This document shows positions 26,002 to 35,042 of a DNA stretch of 64,000 bases, piece by piece. The position numbers and the translations under genes are program-made. The number at the start of each line of letters is the position of its first letter. Position 1 is the stretch's first letter. The stretch is from CAWCGU01 sp963838095. GTDB taxonomy: Bacteria > Actinomycetota > Thermoleophilia > Solirubrobacterales > 70-9. Below the pieces are notes generated by a model, which worked only from the letters and a program-made list of their open reading frames with translations, was not told where the DNA came from and made no database searches. Location of the stretch: NCBI GenBank assembly GCA_963838095.1, contig CAWIPO010000006.1:124001-188000 (forward strand), in the 5' to 3' direction.

Positions 26002-27549
26002 GCCGAATCGCCCGAAACCTGGAACCTTCGCGCCCCAAGGCCTACCTTCTTTCAGGCCTGATTCAGGTACTCCTGTGGTTGCCGCTCGCCGTTGGGCTTC
26101 TTTGTCTCTTATTGCCCCGCCGCGCCGCAGGCGCGGCGGCAACGCTGGGTTCGCTGGCGACGCTGGGCCTGGCGATAGCCCTGGTCGTCGACTTCGACCC
26201 TGAGCGCCGGCCTCCAGCACACCGTGAACGAGAGCTGGATCCCCGACCTCGGGATCGGCTACTCGCTCGGCGTCGACGGGATCAGCATCTTCCTCGTCCT
26301 GCTCACCGCGCTCGTGTGGGCGGCCGGGGTTGCGTTCTCGGCTTTGCGCGGGGTCGAGCGCGAGCGCAACTACTACCTGATGCTCGGGATCGCCGAGACG
26401 GCGGTGCTGGGTGCGTTCCTGGCCCAGGACCTGGTTCTGTTCGTCCTCTTCTTCGACCTGATGCTGGTCCCGTTCTACTTCCTGTTCGGAAGCTGGGGAT
26501 CGGACAACGACGGCGTGCGCACGGTGCCGGCGACGATGAAGATGTTCGTCTACACGCTCATCGGCTCGCTGCTGATGCTGGTGGCGGCGGTCGCGACCGG
26601 AATCCTGGCGACGCCCGACGGGGGCGAGCTCAGCTACTCGCTGACCACCCTGCAGCAGAACATCGTCTCCGAGGGCAGCCAGGAGTGGATCTTCTGGTTC
26701 TTCGCCGCCGCATTCCTGGTGAAGATGCCGGCGGTCCTCGTCCACGGGTGGATGCCGGACGCCTACCGGGTGGCGCCGCTGCCGGTGCTGGCGATCTTCT
26801 CGGCCGTGCTCTCCAAGGTCGCCGCCTACGGCTTCCTGCGCGTGGTGCTGCCGCTGTATCCCGACGCGGTCTCCCAGTACCAGGAGGTCGTGCTGATCAT
26901 CGCCCTCGCGACCATCCTCTACGGCTCGGTGATGGCCTTCACGCAGACGAACGTGAGGCTCGTCGCCGGCTTCTCCTCCGTCGCCCAGCTCGGCTTCATC
27001 ACCCTCGGGATCTTCGCCCTGCGCCCCGACGGCGCCGACGGCGCGGTGCTGCAGATGGTCAACCACGGGCTCGTGGTGGCGCCGCTGATCCTGATCATCG
27101 CGGTGCTCGCCGAGCGCTCGGGAACCGAGGATCTGACGAAGATGGGAGGGCTGGCGTTCCGCGCCCCGGTCTTAGCGGCGCTATTCCTGATCGTCACCCT
27201 GGCGACGCTGGCGATGCCGGGCTCGTCGAACTTCGTCGGCGAGTTCTACATCCTCAACGGCGTCTTCCAGGACAAGATCGCGTACGCGGTGGTCGCCTTC
27301 ATCGGCGTCGTCCTGGCGGCCTTCTACGCCCTTCGCCTCTACCAGCGAACGATGCACAACCGCCTCCCCGAGGGAATGACCTCGCGCGAGATCTCGTTCA
27401 AGGACGGCGTCGTGATCGCCCCCCTGGTCGCCTGCATCGTCGCCCTGGCGCTGTGGCCCGGGCTGATCCTGGAGCGTGGTGAAGAGTCTTCCGAGCAGTC
27501 GGTCGCGGCAGTCACGGCGGCGGCCTCTGAGCCCGACGACGCCGAATGA
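25998..27549 (+). CDS. nuoM: NADH-quinone oxidoreductase subunit M, frameshifted near its 5' end
   Basis: About 516 residues after correction. The TTG overlapping the nuoL stop opens a frame with two N-terminal helices (VLLWLPLAVGLLCLLLP, LGLAIALVVDFDPE). At 26205 it must shift by +1 (or restore two lost bases) to read AGLQHTVNESWIPDLGIGYSLGVDGISIF and onward. Later motifs: LMLVPFYFLFGSWG, the conserved AFLVKMPAVLVHGWMPDAY and VRLVAGFSSVAQLGFI. Second antiporter-like proton pump of complex I. Confidence 0.9.
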
Positions 27550-29111
27550 CCTTCACTGCCCCCGACATCGACTACGCGGGCATCTCGCCGATCATCGCCC
27601 TGACGGCGGGGCTCTGCTTCGTGCTGCTCGCCGGGCTGGTGGGACGTGGGCAGCGGGCGCTGGTGTCGGTGCTCACCTTCGCCACCCTCGCGACCGCCGC
27701 CGGGCTCTGCATCTGGCAGTGGGGCGAGTCCAAGGACCTGCTCGCCGGCGCCCTGCGCCTCGACGACCTCGCGCTGTCGATCTCGCTGATCTGTATCACC
27801 GCGGCCGCCTTCTGCGTGCCGCTCTCATGGCGCGAGCCGGCGGCCGAACGGCCCGGCGACGAGCCCCGCCACGGCGAGTTCCAGGGCCTGCTCTTGGCGT
27901 CAGTTCTGGGGATGGTGCTGCTGGCCCAGTCGCAGAACCTGGTGACGCTGTTCGTCGGCCTCGAGCTGCTCTCGGTGCCGCTGTACGTGCTGTGCGGCGC
28001 CTCGCTGCGGCGGCCCGAGTCGCTGGAGTCGGGCCTGAAGTACCTGATCGTCGGCTCGCTCGGGTCGGCGACGCTGCTGTACGGCCTCGCCTTCATCTAC
28101 GGCGGCTCCGGATCGATGGACTTCGAGGGGATCCGCGAGGGGCTCGTCGCCGGCGGTGTCGCCGACGACCCGCTGGTGCTGATCGGGATCGCGCTCGCCG
28201 CCACCGGCCTCGCCTTCAAGATCTCGATCGCCCCGTTCCACCAGTGGACCCCCGACGTCTACCAGGGCGCCCCCACCCCGGTGACGGCATTCATGGCGGT
28301 GGCTACCAAGGCCGCCGCCTTCTGTGTCCTCGCGCGCCTGTTCCTCGTCGCACTCGGTCCGAGCTACGAGGAGTGGGACGCGGCGCTCGCCGTGCTGGCG
28401 GCGGTGTCGATGCTCGTCGGCAACATCGGCGCGATCGGCCAGGACTCGCTGAAGCGCCTGCTCGGGTACTCGGGGATCGCGCAGGCCGGATACATGCTGA
28501 CCGCGGTGGTCGCCTTCTCCGAGCTCGGGGTCAGCGCGCTCGTCTTCTATCTCGCCGCCTACACGCTGATGAACCTCGCCGCCTTCGCCGTGATCACGAT
28601 CCGCGAGCGCGAAACGGAGTTCGGCGACGACATCCGCTCGGTCGAGGGGCTGGGCCGGGAGCGTCCCGTGCTCGCCTGGCCGCTGACGATCTCGATGCTC
28701 GCCCTCGCCGGCCTCCCGGGCACCGCCGGCTTCATCGCGAAGATCTACCTGATAGAGGCCGCGGTCGAGTCCGACTACACCTGGCTCGGCGGCGCGATCG
28801 TGATCGGGACGATGATCTCGCTCGTGTACTACCTGAGGGTGGTCGCCGCGATGTGGATGCGGCCGGGAGCCGAAGCGGCGCCGGCTGCCGGACGCGAGCT
28901 GCCCGCGATGGCGGGTGGCTCCCCAGAGGCCGATCCGGAGGAACCTGAAGTCGATGAGGCACCCCAAACGAAAACCGGCGCCCGCTGCATCGTGATTCTG
29001 GGGCTGACCGCGCTTGCCGCCACGGCAACGGTGTTCTTCGGTGTCATCCCCGGTCCGCTGACCGACTTCGCCGAGTCTGCCGGCGAGTCTCTGGCCCAAT
29101 TCCTGCCCTAG
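27546..29111 (+). CDS. nuoN: NADH-quinone oxidoreductase subunit N
   Basis: 521 residues, about 14 helices, intact. Visible: FVGLELLSVPLYVL with the conserved Glu, KYLIVGSLGSA, AFKISIAPFHQWTPDVYQGAPTPV and SLKRLLGYSGIAQAGYML with the functional Lys. A hydrophilic Glu/Pro-rich loop (about 460-485) precedes the last helix. ATGA overlap with nuoM. Last gene of the nuo operon; a VOC remnant follows 10 bases later. Confidence 0.95.
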   Translation: MTFTAPDIDYAGISPIIALTAGLCFVLLAGLVGRGQRALVSVLTFATLATAAGLCIWQWGESKDLLAGALRLDDLALSISLICITAAAFCVPLSWREPAAERPGDEPRHGEFQGLLLASVLGMVLLAQSQNLVTLFVGLELLSVPLYVLCGASLRRPESLESGLKYLIVGSLGSATLLYGLAFIYGGSGSMDFEGIREGLVAGGVADDPLVLIGIALAATGLAFKISIAPFHQWTPDVYQGAPTPVTAFMAVATKAAAFCVLARLFLVALGPSYEEWDAALAVLAAVSMLVGNIGAIGQDSLKRLLGYSGIAQAGYMLTAVVAFSELGVSALVFYLAAYTLMNLAAFAVITIRERETEFGDDIRSVEGLGRERPVLAWPLTISMLALAGLPGTAGFIAKIYLIEAAVESDYTWLGGAIVIGTMISLVYYLRVVAAMWMRPGAEAAPAAGRELPAMAGGSPEADPEEPEVDEAPQTKTGARCIVILGLTALAATATVFFGVIPGPLTDFAESAGESLAQFLP

Positions 29112-29121
29112 GGGAGCCGGT

Positions 29122-29299
29122 GTGCTCCACCACGTTTCCCTGGAGATCCACCCGGACCATGTCGAGCGGACTCTCGAGCTGCTGGAGCTGATCGGTTTCG
29201 AGTGTGGACGAAGCGCGGGAGCTGTGGGGTGAGCGGCGAGCGTTCGTGGTCCTGCCGGGTGGCCAGCGGGCGGAGCTGATGGCCGCTCCGCCGGGCTGA
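29122..29299 (+). pseudogene. Remnant of a glyoxalase/VOC-family gene
   Basis: A GTG with GGGGAG 5 bases upstream opens a frame LHHVSLEIHPDHVERTLELLELIGFE, a typical VOC N terminus, but it hits TGA at 29230. From 29204 a different frame reads VDEARELWGERRAFVVLPGGQRAELMAAPPG and stops at 29297, a typical VOC C terminus. The middle, about 60 residues with most metal ligands, is missing, and the two halves are offset by one base at 29203. An internal deletion plus frameshift of a gene of about 110-130 codons explains this. It probably began as a passenger at the end of the nuo operon. Confidence 0.65.
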
Positions 29300-30304
29300 T
29301 CAAACGGTAGGCGGCCCACCAGGGGCTACGGGTCCACAACCGGCGGCCGCTTGCTGAGCTTTCTGCCCAATCTCGGGTGACGGTGTCCGCTCTTCCAGGA
29401 TCGCCGTGAAGAATGCGCGGAGGTCGGCATCGGTCAAGACAGCTCGTACTTGGTATGCGACGCAGTCGATCTGCGCAGCCGTTGCGCCGTTCTCTGCCAT
29501 CGCACTTCGGATTCCGGCGATGAACGCGTCCCTGGCGGGCGCAACGCACGCTCGCACCGAGCCGAGCAGGAACTCGTGGCTTCCCCCGGCCATCGCGGTG
29601 TTGATCTCTTCAACCGGGACGTTGCGGTCGACCCAGTCGAAGACGCAGCTCTCCAGCGCGGCTTCTTGAGGAGAGCTGCGATCGATGCCCTCGCGCTGCG
29701 CCTGGAGCCAGCGCGCCTTGTCGAGCTCGACGGCGGTGATCGAGTCGATCTTCCAGCCAGTTTGATCGACCAGTCGGATTGTCATTTGCGCACTGCCGTA
29801 TGAGCCTCCGGTGACGGTGAACGAGGCGCTCGCCGCGCTGCCGGCAACCTCGATGGAACCGATCGAAACCGACTCTTGGCCGGGCGAGCTGTGCTCCCTT
29901 GCCGCTTCGCGACACGCCTCCAGGGCGGTCTGGCCGTCGTCGGGTTGGAAATGGGAACTGAGGAAGTTCTCCGTGGCCAAAGCACAGCTCGCAGGATCGT
30001 CCGAGAACGTCGCCTTGATCGTCTGAGCGATCGCCGCCTCGGCTGTCGACTCTGAGCTGTCACCTCCCGGCAGAGCGCCGGCGAGGACAGCGGCTGAAAG
30101 CGCAGTGATCGCCACAAGCGCGAGCAGCGGAACCCGCCGGCTCCCGTCTTGCAGGAACAGCACGATCGGATCCAGTCGCGCGGGGAGCCTCAGCAGTAGC
30201 GAATCGAGTCGGCCGCTGTCTGGAAGCGGGTCAGTCCCCTTCGGGGGAGCGTGCGACGAATTCGCAGAGGAACTCACACCGGGTGGCGGGATCGAACCCA
30301 TCAC
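29300..30304 (-). CDS. Membrane-anchored protein of unknown function
   Basis: 334 residues from GTG (the next codon is ATG, also a fair start). A Pro/Ser-rich cytoplasmic N terminus of about 55 residues precedes one membrane helix (VPLLALVAITALSAAVLAG) and an exported region of about 250 residues. That region has an Ala/Ser-rich helix-strand pattern (EVAGSAASASFTVTGGSYGSAQMTIRLVDQTGWKID), resembling small NTF2-like or lipoprotein sensor domains, then a Cys-bearing helical part (ALESCVFDW, SVRACVAP, IDCVAY, AGCGPV). Family not recognised. Convergent with the VOC remnant; divergent from the AEC transporter. Confidence 0.65.
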   Translation of the reverse strand: MMGSIPPPGVSSSANSSHAPPKGTDPLPDSGRLDSLLLRLPARLDPIVLFLQDGSRRVPLLALVAITALSAAVLAGALPGGDSSESTAEAAIAQTIKATFSDDPASCALATENFLSSHFQPDDGQTALEACREAAREHSSPGQESVSIGSIEVAGSAASASFTVTGGSYGSAQMTIRLVDQTGWKIDSITAVELDKARWLQAQREGIDRSSPQEAALESCVFDWVDRNVPVEEINTAMAGGSHEFLLGSVRACVAPARDAFIAGIRSAMAENGATAAQIDCVAYQVRAVLTDADLRAFFTAILEERTPSPEIGQKAQQAAAGCGPVAPGGPPTV

Positions 30305-30401
30305 TCATGAATCGGACCCCGGCGCTCCTCACTTAACGGCGGTGGACCGCCGCGACTCGCACGCTCGCGAACTCTGCCACGAGGCGAGAGTATCCCCGGT
30401 C

Positions 30402-31322
30402 GTGATCGCGATCGTGGCGACGGTGATCCTGGCGACGGCGGCCGGTGTGGCCGCCGAGCGCCGCTACGGGGAGCGGGCGGGCGGCGCCGCACGCAAGGCG
30501 CTGATGTTCACGCTCTACGTCGTCCTCCCACCGGCCGTGTTCTTCAACCTCGCCCGGGCCGATCTCGACGCGGACGTCGGCATCGGCGTCCTCGCCGCCT
30601 ACGCGGCGCTGGCCGGTGCCGTGGGGCTCGCCTGGATCGTCTCGAGCCGGCTCCTGCAGCTCTCGCGTCCCCAGGTCGGCTCGGTGCTGTGCTGCATCCT
30701 GGTCGCCAACACGGGGTATCTCGGATACCCGCTGGTGGCGGCAGTGCTCGGAGTGGATGCCCTCTCCGAGGCGGTTGTCTACGACATCCTGGTCTCGGCT
30801 CCCGCGCTGCTGATCGGAGCGTTCACGGTCGGCGCCGCCTTCGGCACCACCGCCGGCGAGGGCGCCGGCGCCAGGGTCCGCTCCTTCTTCACCCGCAACC
30901 CAGCGCTCTACGCCGCAATCGCGGCGTTTCTCGCCCCCGATTCACTGGCGCCGACCGTGCTCGTCGACATCTCGAGGATCGCAATCGTCGCCATCCTGCC
31001 GATCGGCTTCTTCGCCGTCGGGGTCGCGCTCGCCGAGGAGGCGGAGGAGGGAGCACTGCCGTTTCCGCCGCGTGTCGATGCGCCGGTCGCAACCGCAGTC
31101 GCCGTTCGGCTCGTGGTCGCGCCGGCGCTGCTGTACCTGATCGCGTTTCCGCTGATCGACCTCCCCGACCCCTATCTGCTGCTGGCGGCGATGCCGTGCG
31201 GGATCAACGCGCTGATCGTCACCCACGCGTACGGACTCGACCTCAGGATCACCGCCTCGGCGATCGCGTGGTCGACCGCGATCGCAGTTTTGGCCGCCAC
31301 GGTGATGCCGCTGATCGTTTAG
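30402..31322 (+). CDS. AEC-family transporter (auxin efflux carrier type)
   Basis: 306 residues, ten predicted membrane helices, usual length for the family. Typical features: KALMFTLYVVLPPAVFFNLA, NTGYLGYPLVAAVLG in the crossover helix, and AMPCGINALIVTHAYGLD in the second half. AEC carriers export or import organic anions such as malonate; substrate unknown. I choose the GTG at 30402 since it starts the first helix (VIAIVATVIL), with GAGGCGAGAG upstream; longer readings add a charged tail. Confidence 0.8.
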   Translation: MIAIVATVILATAAGVAAERRYGERAGGAARKALMFTLYVVLPPAVFFNLARADLDADVGIGVLAAYAALAGAVGLAWIVSSRLLQLSRPQVGSVLCCILVANTGYLGYPLVAAVLGVDALSEAVVYDILVSAPALLIGAFTVGAAFGTTAGEGAGARVRSFFTRNPALYAAIAAFLAPDSLAPTVLVDISRIAIVAILPIGFFAVGVALAEEAEEGALPFPPRVDAPVATAVAVRLVVAPALLYLIAFPLIDLPDPYLLLAAMPCGINALIVTHAYGLDLRITASAIAWSTAIAVLAATVMPLIV

Positions 31323-31353
31323 CCCCTTGGTGACGGGGCACCAGGGAGACGAC

Positions 31354-31383
31354 TTGACACGAGAATCGCGGAACGCATAGCGT
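31354..31383 (+). promoter_or_regulatory. Sigma-A type promoter of the FHA pair
   Basis: Perfect TTGACA (31354-31359), 18-base spacer, TAGCGT (31378-31383). Transcription would start near 31390, one or two bases before the ATG at 31392, so the message is effectively leaderless. This is the clearest promoter in the window. Confidence 0.7.
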
Positions 31384-31391
31384 ACGGCCGG

Positions 31392-32501
31392 ATGCTGAGG
31401 ATCCATCTCCAGACGGGGGGCGAACCGACAGCAGTCGAGGTCGCCGGCGACCGCTTCGTGATTGGCCGCGAGGAGGGGGTTGTCGACCTCCTGGTGGACG
31501 ACGAGGAGATCTCCCGCGAGCACGCGGCGCTTCGGGAGCTGCCCGATGGGCGCCTGGAGATCGAGGATCTCGGCTCGCGCAACGGGACGTTCGTCGACGG
31601 CAACCGCTTGACCGGCCCAGTGACGCTGTCTGGAGGCGAAGAGATCAAGGTCGGGGCGACGATCATCACCGTCGAGCAGCCGCGGGCGTCCGAGACCACG
31701 GCCGCGCCGGCGGCCGCGTCCGGCGCCTCGGAGACCCAGCTTTCTCCCCCTCCCGTGGACCCGGGGACGATCTCGGACGCGCCCTCCGAGCCCATGCCGC
31801 CTCCCTTGGAGCCCACCGTCATAGGGACTCCCCCGCCGCTCCCGCCGAGCCCGACCCCCACGCCGCCGCCGAGCGCAGTGCCGCCTCCGCCTCCCCCACC
31901 CGCACCGCCGCCGACCACTCCTCCCCCGCCGCCGCCGACTTCTCCTCCCACCCCGCCGCCGACTTCTCCACCCACTCCGCCGCCGACTGCTCCACCCACT
32001 CCGCCGCCGGCTGCGCCGACGCCGCCCACGGCTCCTATTCCCGCCCCGCCGCCGACGGCCGCTCCAACACCTCAGCCGGCGGCGGCCCAACCCGCCCCTC
32101 GTGCCGCCGCGCCGGCCCAGAAGCCGGCCGCCTTCAAGCCTCCGGGAGCCAAGAAGAAGCGGGGCGTGGGGAGGATCGTGGCGCTGGTCTTCTCCCTCGT
32201 GGTTCTGCTGGCGGTCGCCGGGGCCGTGGTCTTCGTGATCATCAGCGGGGGCACCTCGCAGGCGCTTCACAAGGCCGGGATCGGCGGCGGGTGGGATGAC
32301 GCGTATGTCGACGAGCGCCAGCAGGCGTGCGAGAGCACCGGAGCCAGCGCCGACGCCTGTGGCTGCTTCGTCGATGAGCTCCAGAACGATTTCTCCCAGG
32401 ATCAGTACGAGGAGGTCGTGACCCAGGTCGAGTCGGGCGTCGAGAGCGAGGACGTGACCAAGCGGGCCGAGATCGCAACCGAATGCGGCGTCACTCTCTG
32501 A
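31392..32501 (+). CDS. FHA-domain protein with Pro-rich linker, one TM helix and Cys-containing outer domain
   Basis: 369 residues. Residues 1-95 are an FHA domain that binds phosphothreonine peptides (FVIGREEGVVDLLVDDEEISREHAALR, LGSRNGTFVDGNRL). A Pro/Thr/Ala linker (about 110-255) follows, partly built from 24-base repeats, then a basic stop-transfer segment (GAKKKRGVGR), a membrane helix (about 262-283) and an outer domain with GIGGGWDDAYVDERQQACES and CGCFVDELQ. Topology: FHA inside, Cys domain outside, so it could link Ser/Thr kinase signalling to the surface. Tandem paralogue downstream. Confidence 0.85.
   Translation: MLRIHLQTGGEPTAVEVAGDRFVIGREEGVVDLLVDDEEISREHAALRELPDGRLEIEDLGSRNGTFVDGNRLTGPVTLSGGEEIKVGATIITVEQPRASETTAAPAAASGASETQLSPPPVDPGTISDAPSEPMPPPLEPTVIGTPPPLPPSPTPTPPPSAVPPPPPPPAPPPTTPPPPPPTSPPTPPPTSPPTPPPTAPPTPPPAAPTPPTAPIPAPPPTAAPTPQPAAAQPAPRAAAPAQKPAAFKPPGAKKKRGVGRIVALVFSLVVLLAVAGAVVFVIISGGTSQALHKAGIGGGWDDAYVDERQQACESTGASADACGCFVDELQNDFSQDQYEEVVTQVESGVESEDVTKRAEIATECGVTL
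31931..32026 (+). repeat. 24-base tandem repeats coding for the Pro-rich linker
   Basis: Three near-identical 24-base units (31931-31954, 31955-31978, 31979-32002; each begins GCCGCCGACT) and a degenerate fourth. They encode PPTSPPTP-like repeats, so linker length probably varies between strains by unit gain or loss. Confidence 0.7.
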
Positions 32502-32514
32502 CCGAAGTGACGCG

Positions 32515-33378
32515 ATGCTGAAGCTCCAGCTCACGTCGGGCCCGAGGGCGCAGGAGGAAATCGAGGTTTCGGGGGACCGCTACGTCGTCGGCCGCGAGCA
32601 GGGTGCCGATCTGCTGCTGAATGACGAGGAGGTTTCGCGCGAGCACGCGGCGCTGCGCGCGCTGCCCGACGGGCGGCTGGCGATCGAAGACCTGGGCTCG
32701 CGCAACGGGACCTTTGTCAACGGCCACCGGCTGACCGGCCCCGTCAGCCTCTCGGGCGGCGAGGAAATCAGGATCGGGACAACGGCGATCACCGTCGCCG
32801 AGGCGGGAGCCGGAGCGACCAAGCTCGCGCCGCCGCCGGTGCCACCCCCGCCCGGTGCAACACCTGCACCTCCGGTCCCCTCGGAGCCCGCGGGCCCGAC
32901 GGCCCCTGTCACGCCTCCTGTCCAACCGCCAGCGCCACCCGCGCAACCCGCCCAGGCGGCGCCGCCGCCGCAGCAGCCACCGCCGCGGCGACCACCCGCG
33001 AGGCCCGCAGCTCAGCCGGCCGCGCGAGCGCCGGCGCCGAAGAAGGGCAGCGCCGGCCGGATCACGGCGCTGATCGTCTCCTTGGTGCTTCTACTGCTGG
33101 TGGGCGGCGCTGTTGCGTTTGTGCTGATCAGCGGCGGCACCTCCCAGGCCCTTTACAAGGTCGGAATCGGCGGCGGCTGGTCCGACTCCCTTGTCGAGGA
33201 CACCCGCGCCGACTGCGTGACCACCGGGGCCTCCGAGGAGGCGTGCGACTGCGCCGTCGACGAGCTTCAGGGGCGGCTGTCCGAGGACCAGGTGAACGAG
33301 GCGAATGCGGGCTCGACCGAGTACAACGAGGAGATCCTCGACGCCGGGGTCCAGTGCGGCCTCGAGACCGGGGGCTGA
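32515..33378 (+). CDS. FHA-domain protein, tandem paralogue of the preceding gene
   Basis: 287 residues, same order of parts: FHA domain (YVVGREQGADLLLNDEEVSREHAALR, LGSRNGTFVNGHRL), a shorter Pro/Ala linker (about 100-175), basic KKGSAGR, a membrane helix (about 183-205) and an outer domain GIGGGWSDSLVEDTRADCVTT with CDCAVDELQ. The linker lacks the 24-base repeats. Starts 13 bases after the first copy, so one transcript. Pairwise conservation is highest in the FHA core and in the segment just after the helix. Confidence 0.85.
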   Translation: MLKLQLTSGPRAQEEIEVSGDRYVVGREQGADLLLNDEEVSREHAALRALPDGRLAIEDLGSRNGTFVNGHRLTGPVSLSGGEEIRIGTTAITVAEAGAGATKLAPPPVPPPPGATPAPPVPSEPAGPTAPVTPPVQPPAPPAQPAQAAPPPQQPPPRRPPARPAAQPAARAPAPKKGSAGRITALIVSLVLLLLVGGAVAFVLISGGTSQALYKVGIGGGWSDSLVEDTRADCVTTGASEEACDCAVDELQGRLSEDQVNEANAGSTEYNEEILDAGVQCGLETGG

Positions 33379-33413
33379 GCCTCTCCCGGCAGTTCGCCCG
33401 CCGCAGCCGCGTT

Positions 33414-33419
33414 TAGGAT
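33414..33419 (+). promoter_or_regulatory. Candidate -10 box (TAGGAT) of the thyX-like gene
   Basis: TAGGAT ends 6 bases before the GTG at 33426, predicting a leaderless transcript. No Shine-Dalgarno is visible. Confidence 0.45.
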
Positions 33420-33425
33420 CGAGGC

Positions 33426-35034
33426 GTGCGCTATCCGGTTGAGTCGTTCACCCCCGAAGAAGAGGCACTGCTTCGCCCCCACTTCACGAACCTCGACCGG
33501 CCCGTTTTCGCGCTCGTCGGCCTCCCGGAGACGGTGAAGGGGGCCCTTTTCGCGCGCTACTCGCGCTATTCGGGGTCGGTTCGGCGGCTGTTCTTGGACG
33601 AGTTCGCCGCCGACGTCCCGGAGGGAGGCCGCCCCTTCGACGGCGAGGAGGGCGAGCGCGCGGCGGGGCTCTACGAGCGGGTCTTCCTGGGATACGGAGA
33701 CGACTCGATCGCACAGGTGGGAGGCGCGCACCTGGCGTGCGAGTACGTCTCGAACATCCTCACCAAGCTGCTGCAACGCGGGCGGCTCGCCGCGTATCTG
33801 GAGCAGTCCACGCGCTATCTCGCCTACGACACCCCGCTCGAGGGCCGCGACTCGCCCGATGACCCCGAACGCTGGCGCTACTACCGCGATCCCGAGCTCG
33901 GCCCCGAGTACGTGGCGGCGATGGATGAACTGTTCACGATCTACTCAGGCGCTCTGAAGCAGGTGCAGGTCTGGGCCGCGGAGCGATGGTCCCGATCCGA
34001 GGACGAGCCTGAAGCGGCCTGGCGGCGGTCGATAAAGGCGAAGGCACTCGACCTTCTCCGGGGCCTGCTGCCCGCCTCGACGCTCAGCCACGTCGGGATC
34101 TTCGCCTCCGGCCAGGCGTACGAGCAGTTGCTGCTGCGCCTGCTCGCGTCCCCGCTCCCGGAGGCCCGCGACTTCGCCGCGATGATGCTGGAGGAGCTGC
34201 GGAAGGTGATCCCGAGCTTCGTCTCCCGGGTGGAGCGTCCCGATCGAGGCGGGGAGTGGATCGCCTATCTCGAGCAGCGGCGCGAGATCACCGAACGCTG
34301 GGTGGCCAGGCTGGGACTGGACCGGCGCGAGGGGGACGACGCGCCGTCGGTCGAGCTCGTCGGCATCGAGGGCAATGAGGAGGACCTGCTGGCGGCATCG
34401 CTCTATGAGCAGGCCGGACTGGCCGAGGACCGGATCCGCGAACGGGTCGAGCTTGCTGGATCCGACCGAACGGGCGCAGATGCTGGCGGAGCTGGCGGGA
34501 GAGCGCCGCAATCGCCGCCACCGCCCGGGCCGGGGCTGGGAGGCGGTGCGCTACCGCTTCGAGATCGTCTCCGACTATGGCGGCTTTCGCGATCTTCAGC
34601 GGCACCGGATGCTGACCTGCCAGTGGCAGCGACTGAGCCCGGACCTCGGCGCCGGGGTGCCCGAGGAGGTGCGCGAGGCGGGCGTCGGCGACGACTACGA
34701 GCGGGCGCTGGAGAGATCTCGGCGCGAGTTCGAGCGCCTCGAGGAGGCCGGGCTCGCTGACGCTGCGCCATACGCGCTCTGCCTCGGCTACCGGATCCGC
34801 TACCTGCTCGACATGAACGCGCGCGAGGCGATGCACCTGTGCGAGCTGCGCTCAGGCCGGGAGGGACACCCGACCTATAGGGCGGTGGCGCAGGCGATGC
34901 ACGATCGGATCGCCGAAGTGCACCCCAACGTGGCTGCCGCGATGAGCTTCGTGGACTCCTCGACCGAGCCGCGGCTGGAGCGGATCATGAGCGAGATCCG
35001 CACCCACCGCAAGCAGCTCGCCAAAGCGGGCTAG
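33426..35034 (+). CDS. Long two-domain ThyX-like flavin-dependent thymidylate synthase homologue, frameshifted
   Basis: About 535 residues after one correction. The first half has YERVFLGYGDDSIAQVGGAHLACEYVSNILTK and RGRLAAYLEQSTRYLAYD, which matches the ThyX core but with RGR where the catalytic motif has RHR. At 34452-34454 (gag ctt gct) the frame must move +1 to read LLDPTERAQMLAEL and then FRDLQRHRMLTCQWQRLSPDL, the second half with an intact RHR but without the usual Ser/Asn/Glu pattern. Such tandem-domain ThyX proteins are annotated in actinobacteria; whether this makes dTMP is unclear. Confidence 0.8.
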
Positions 35035-35037
35035 CGT
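35032..35037 (+). promoter_or_regulatory. Candidate -10 box (TAGCGT) overlapping the thyX stop
   Basis: TAGCGT contains the upstream TAG stop and ends 5 bases before the GTG at 35043. The same hexamer serves 31392 and 40642. It would give a leaderless transcript inside an otherwise operon-like arrangement. Confidence 0.4.
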
Positions 35038-35042
35038 CGTCC

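Noticed and set aside
9712..27066. Very long antisense open frames (for example 9712-11586, 18822-21077, 24706-27066)
   Set aside because: They lie opposite clearly conserved genes, are Arg/Gly/Asp-rich with no domain, and are the usual shadow frames of GC-rich coding DNA.
30283..30385. A tRNA-like string on the minus strand (GTGGC ... GGTTCGATCCCGCCAC) between the unknown membrane gene and the AEC gene
   Set aside because: The 5 outer pairs and a TTCGATC loop are there, but the T stem has only two pairs, no D arm or canonical anticodon arm with U33 can be folded, and the protein start lies within it.
31931..32026. Short regular repeats that could suggest CRISPR
   Set aside because: 24-base units are contiguous without spacers, in frame, and encode a Pro-rich linker.
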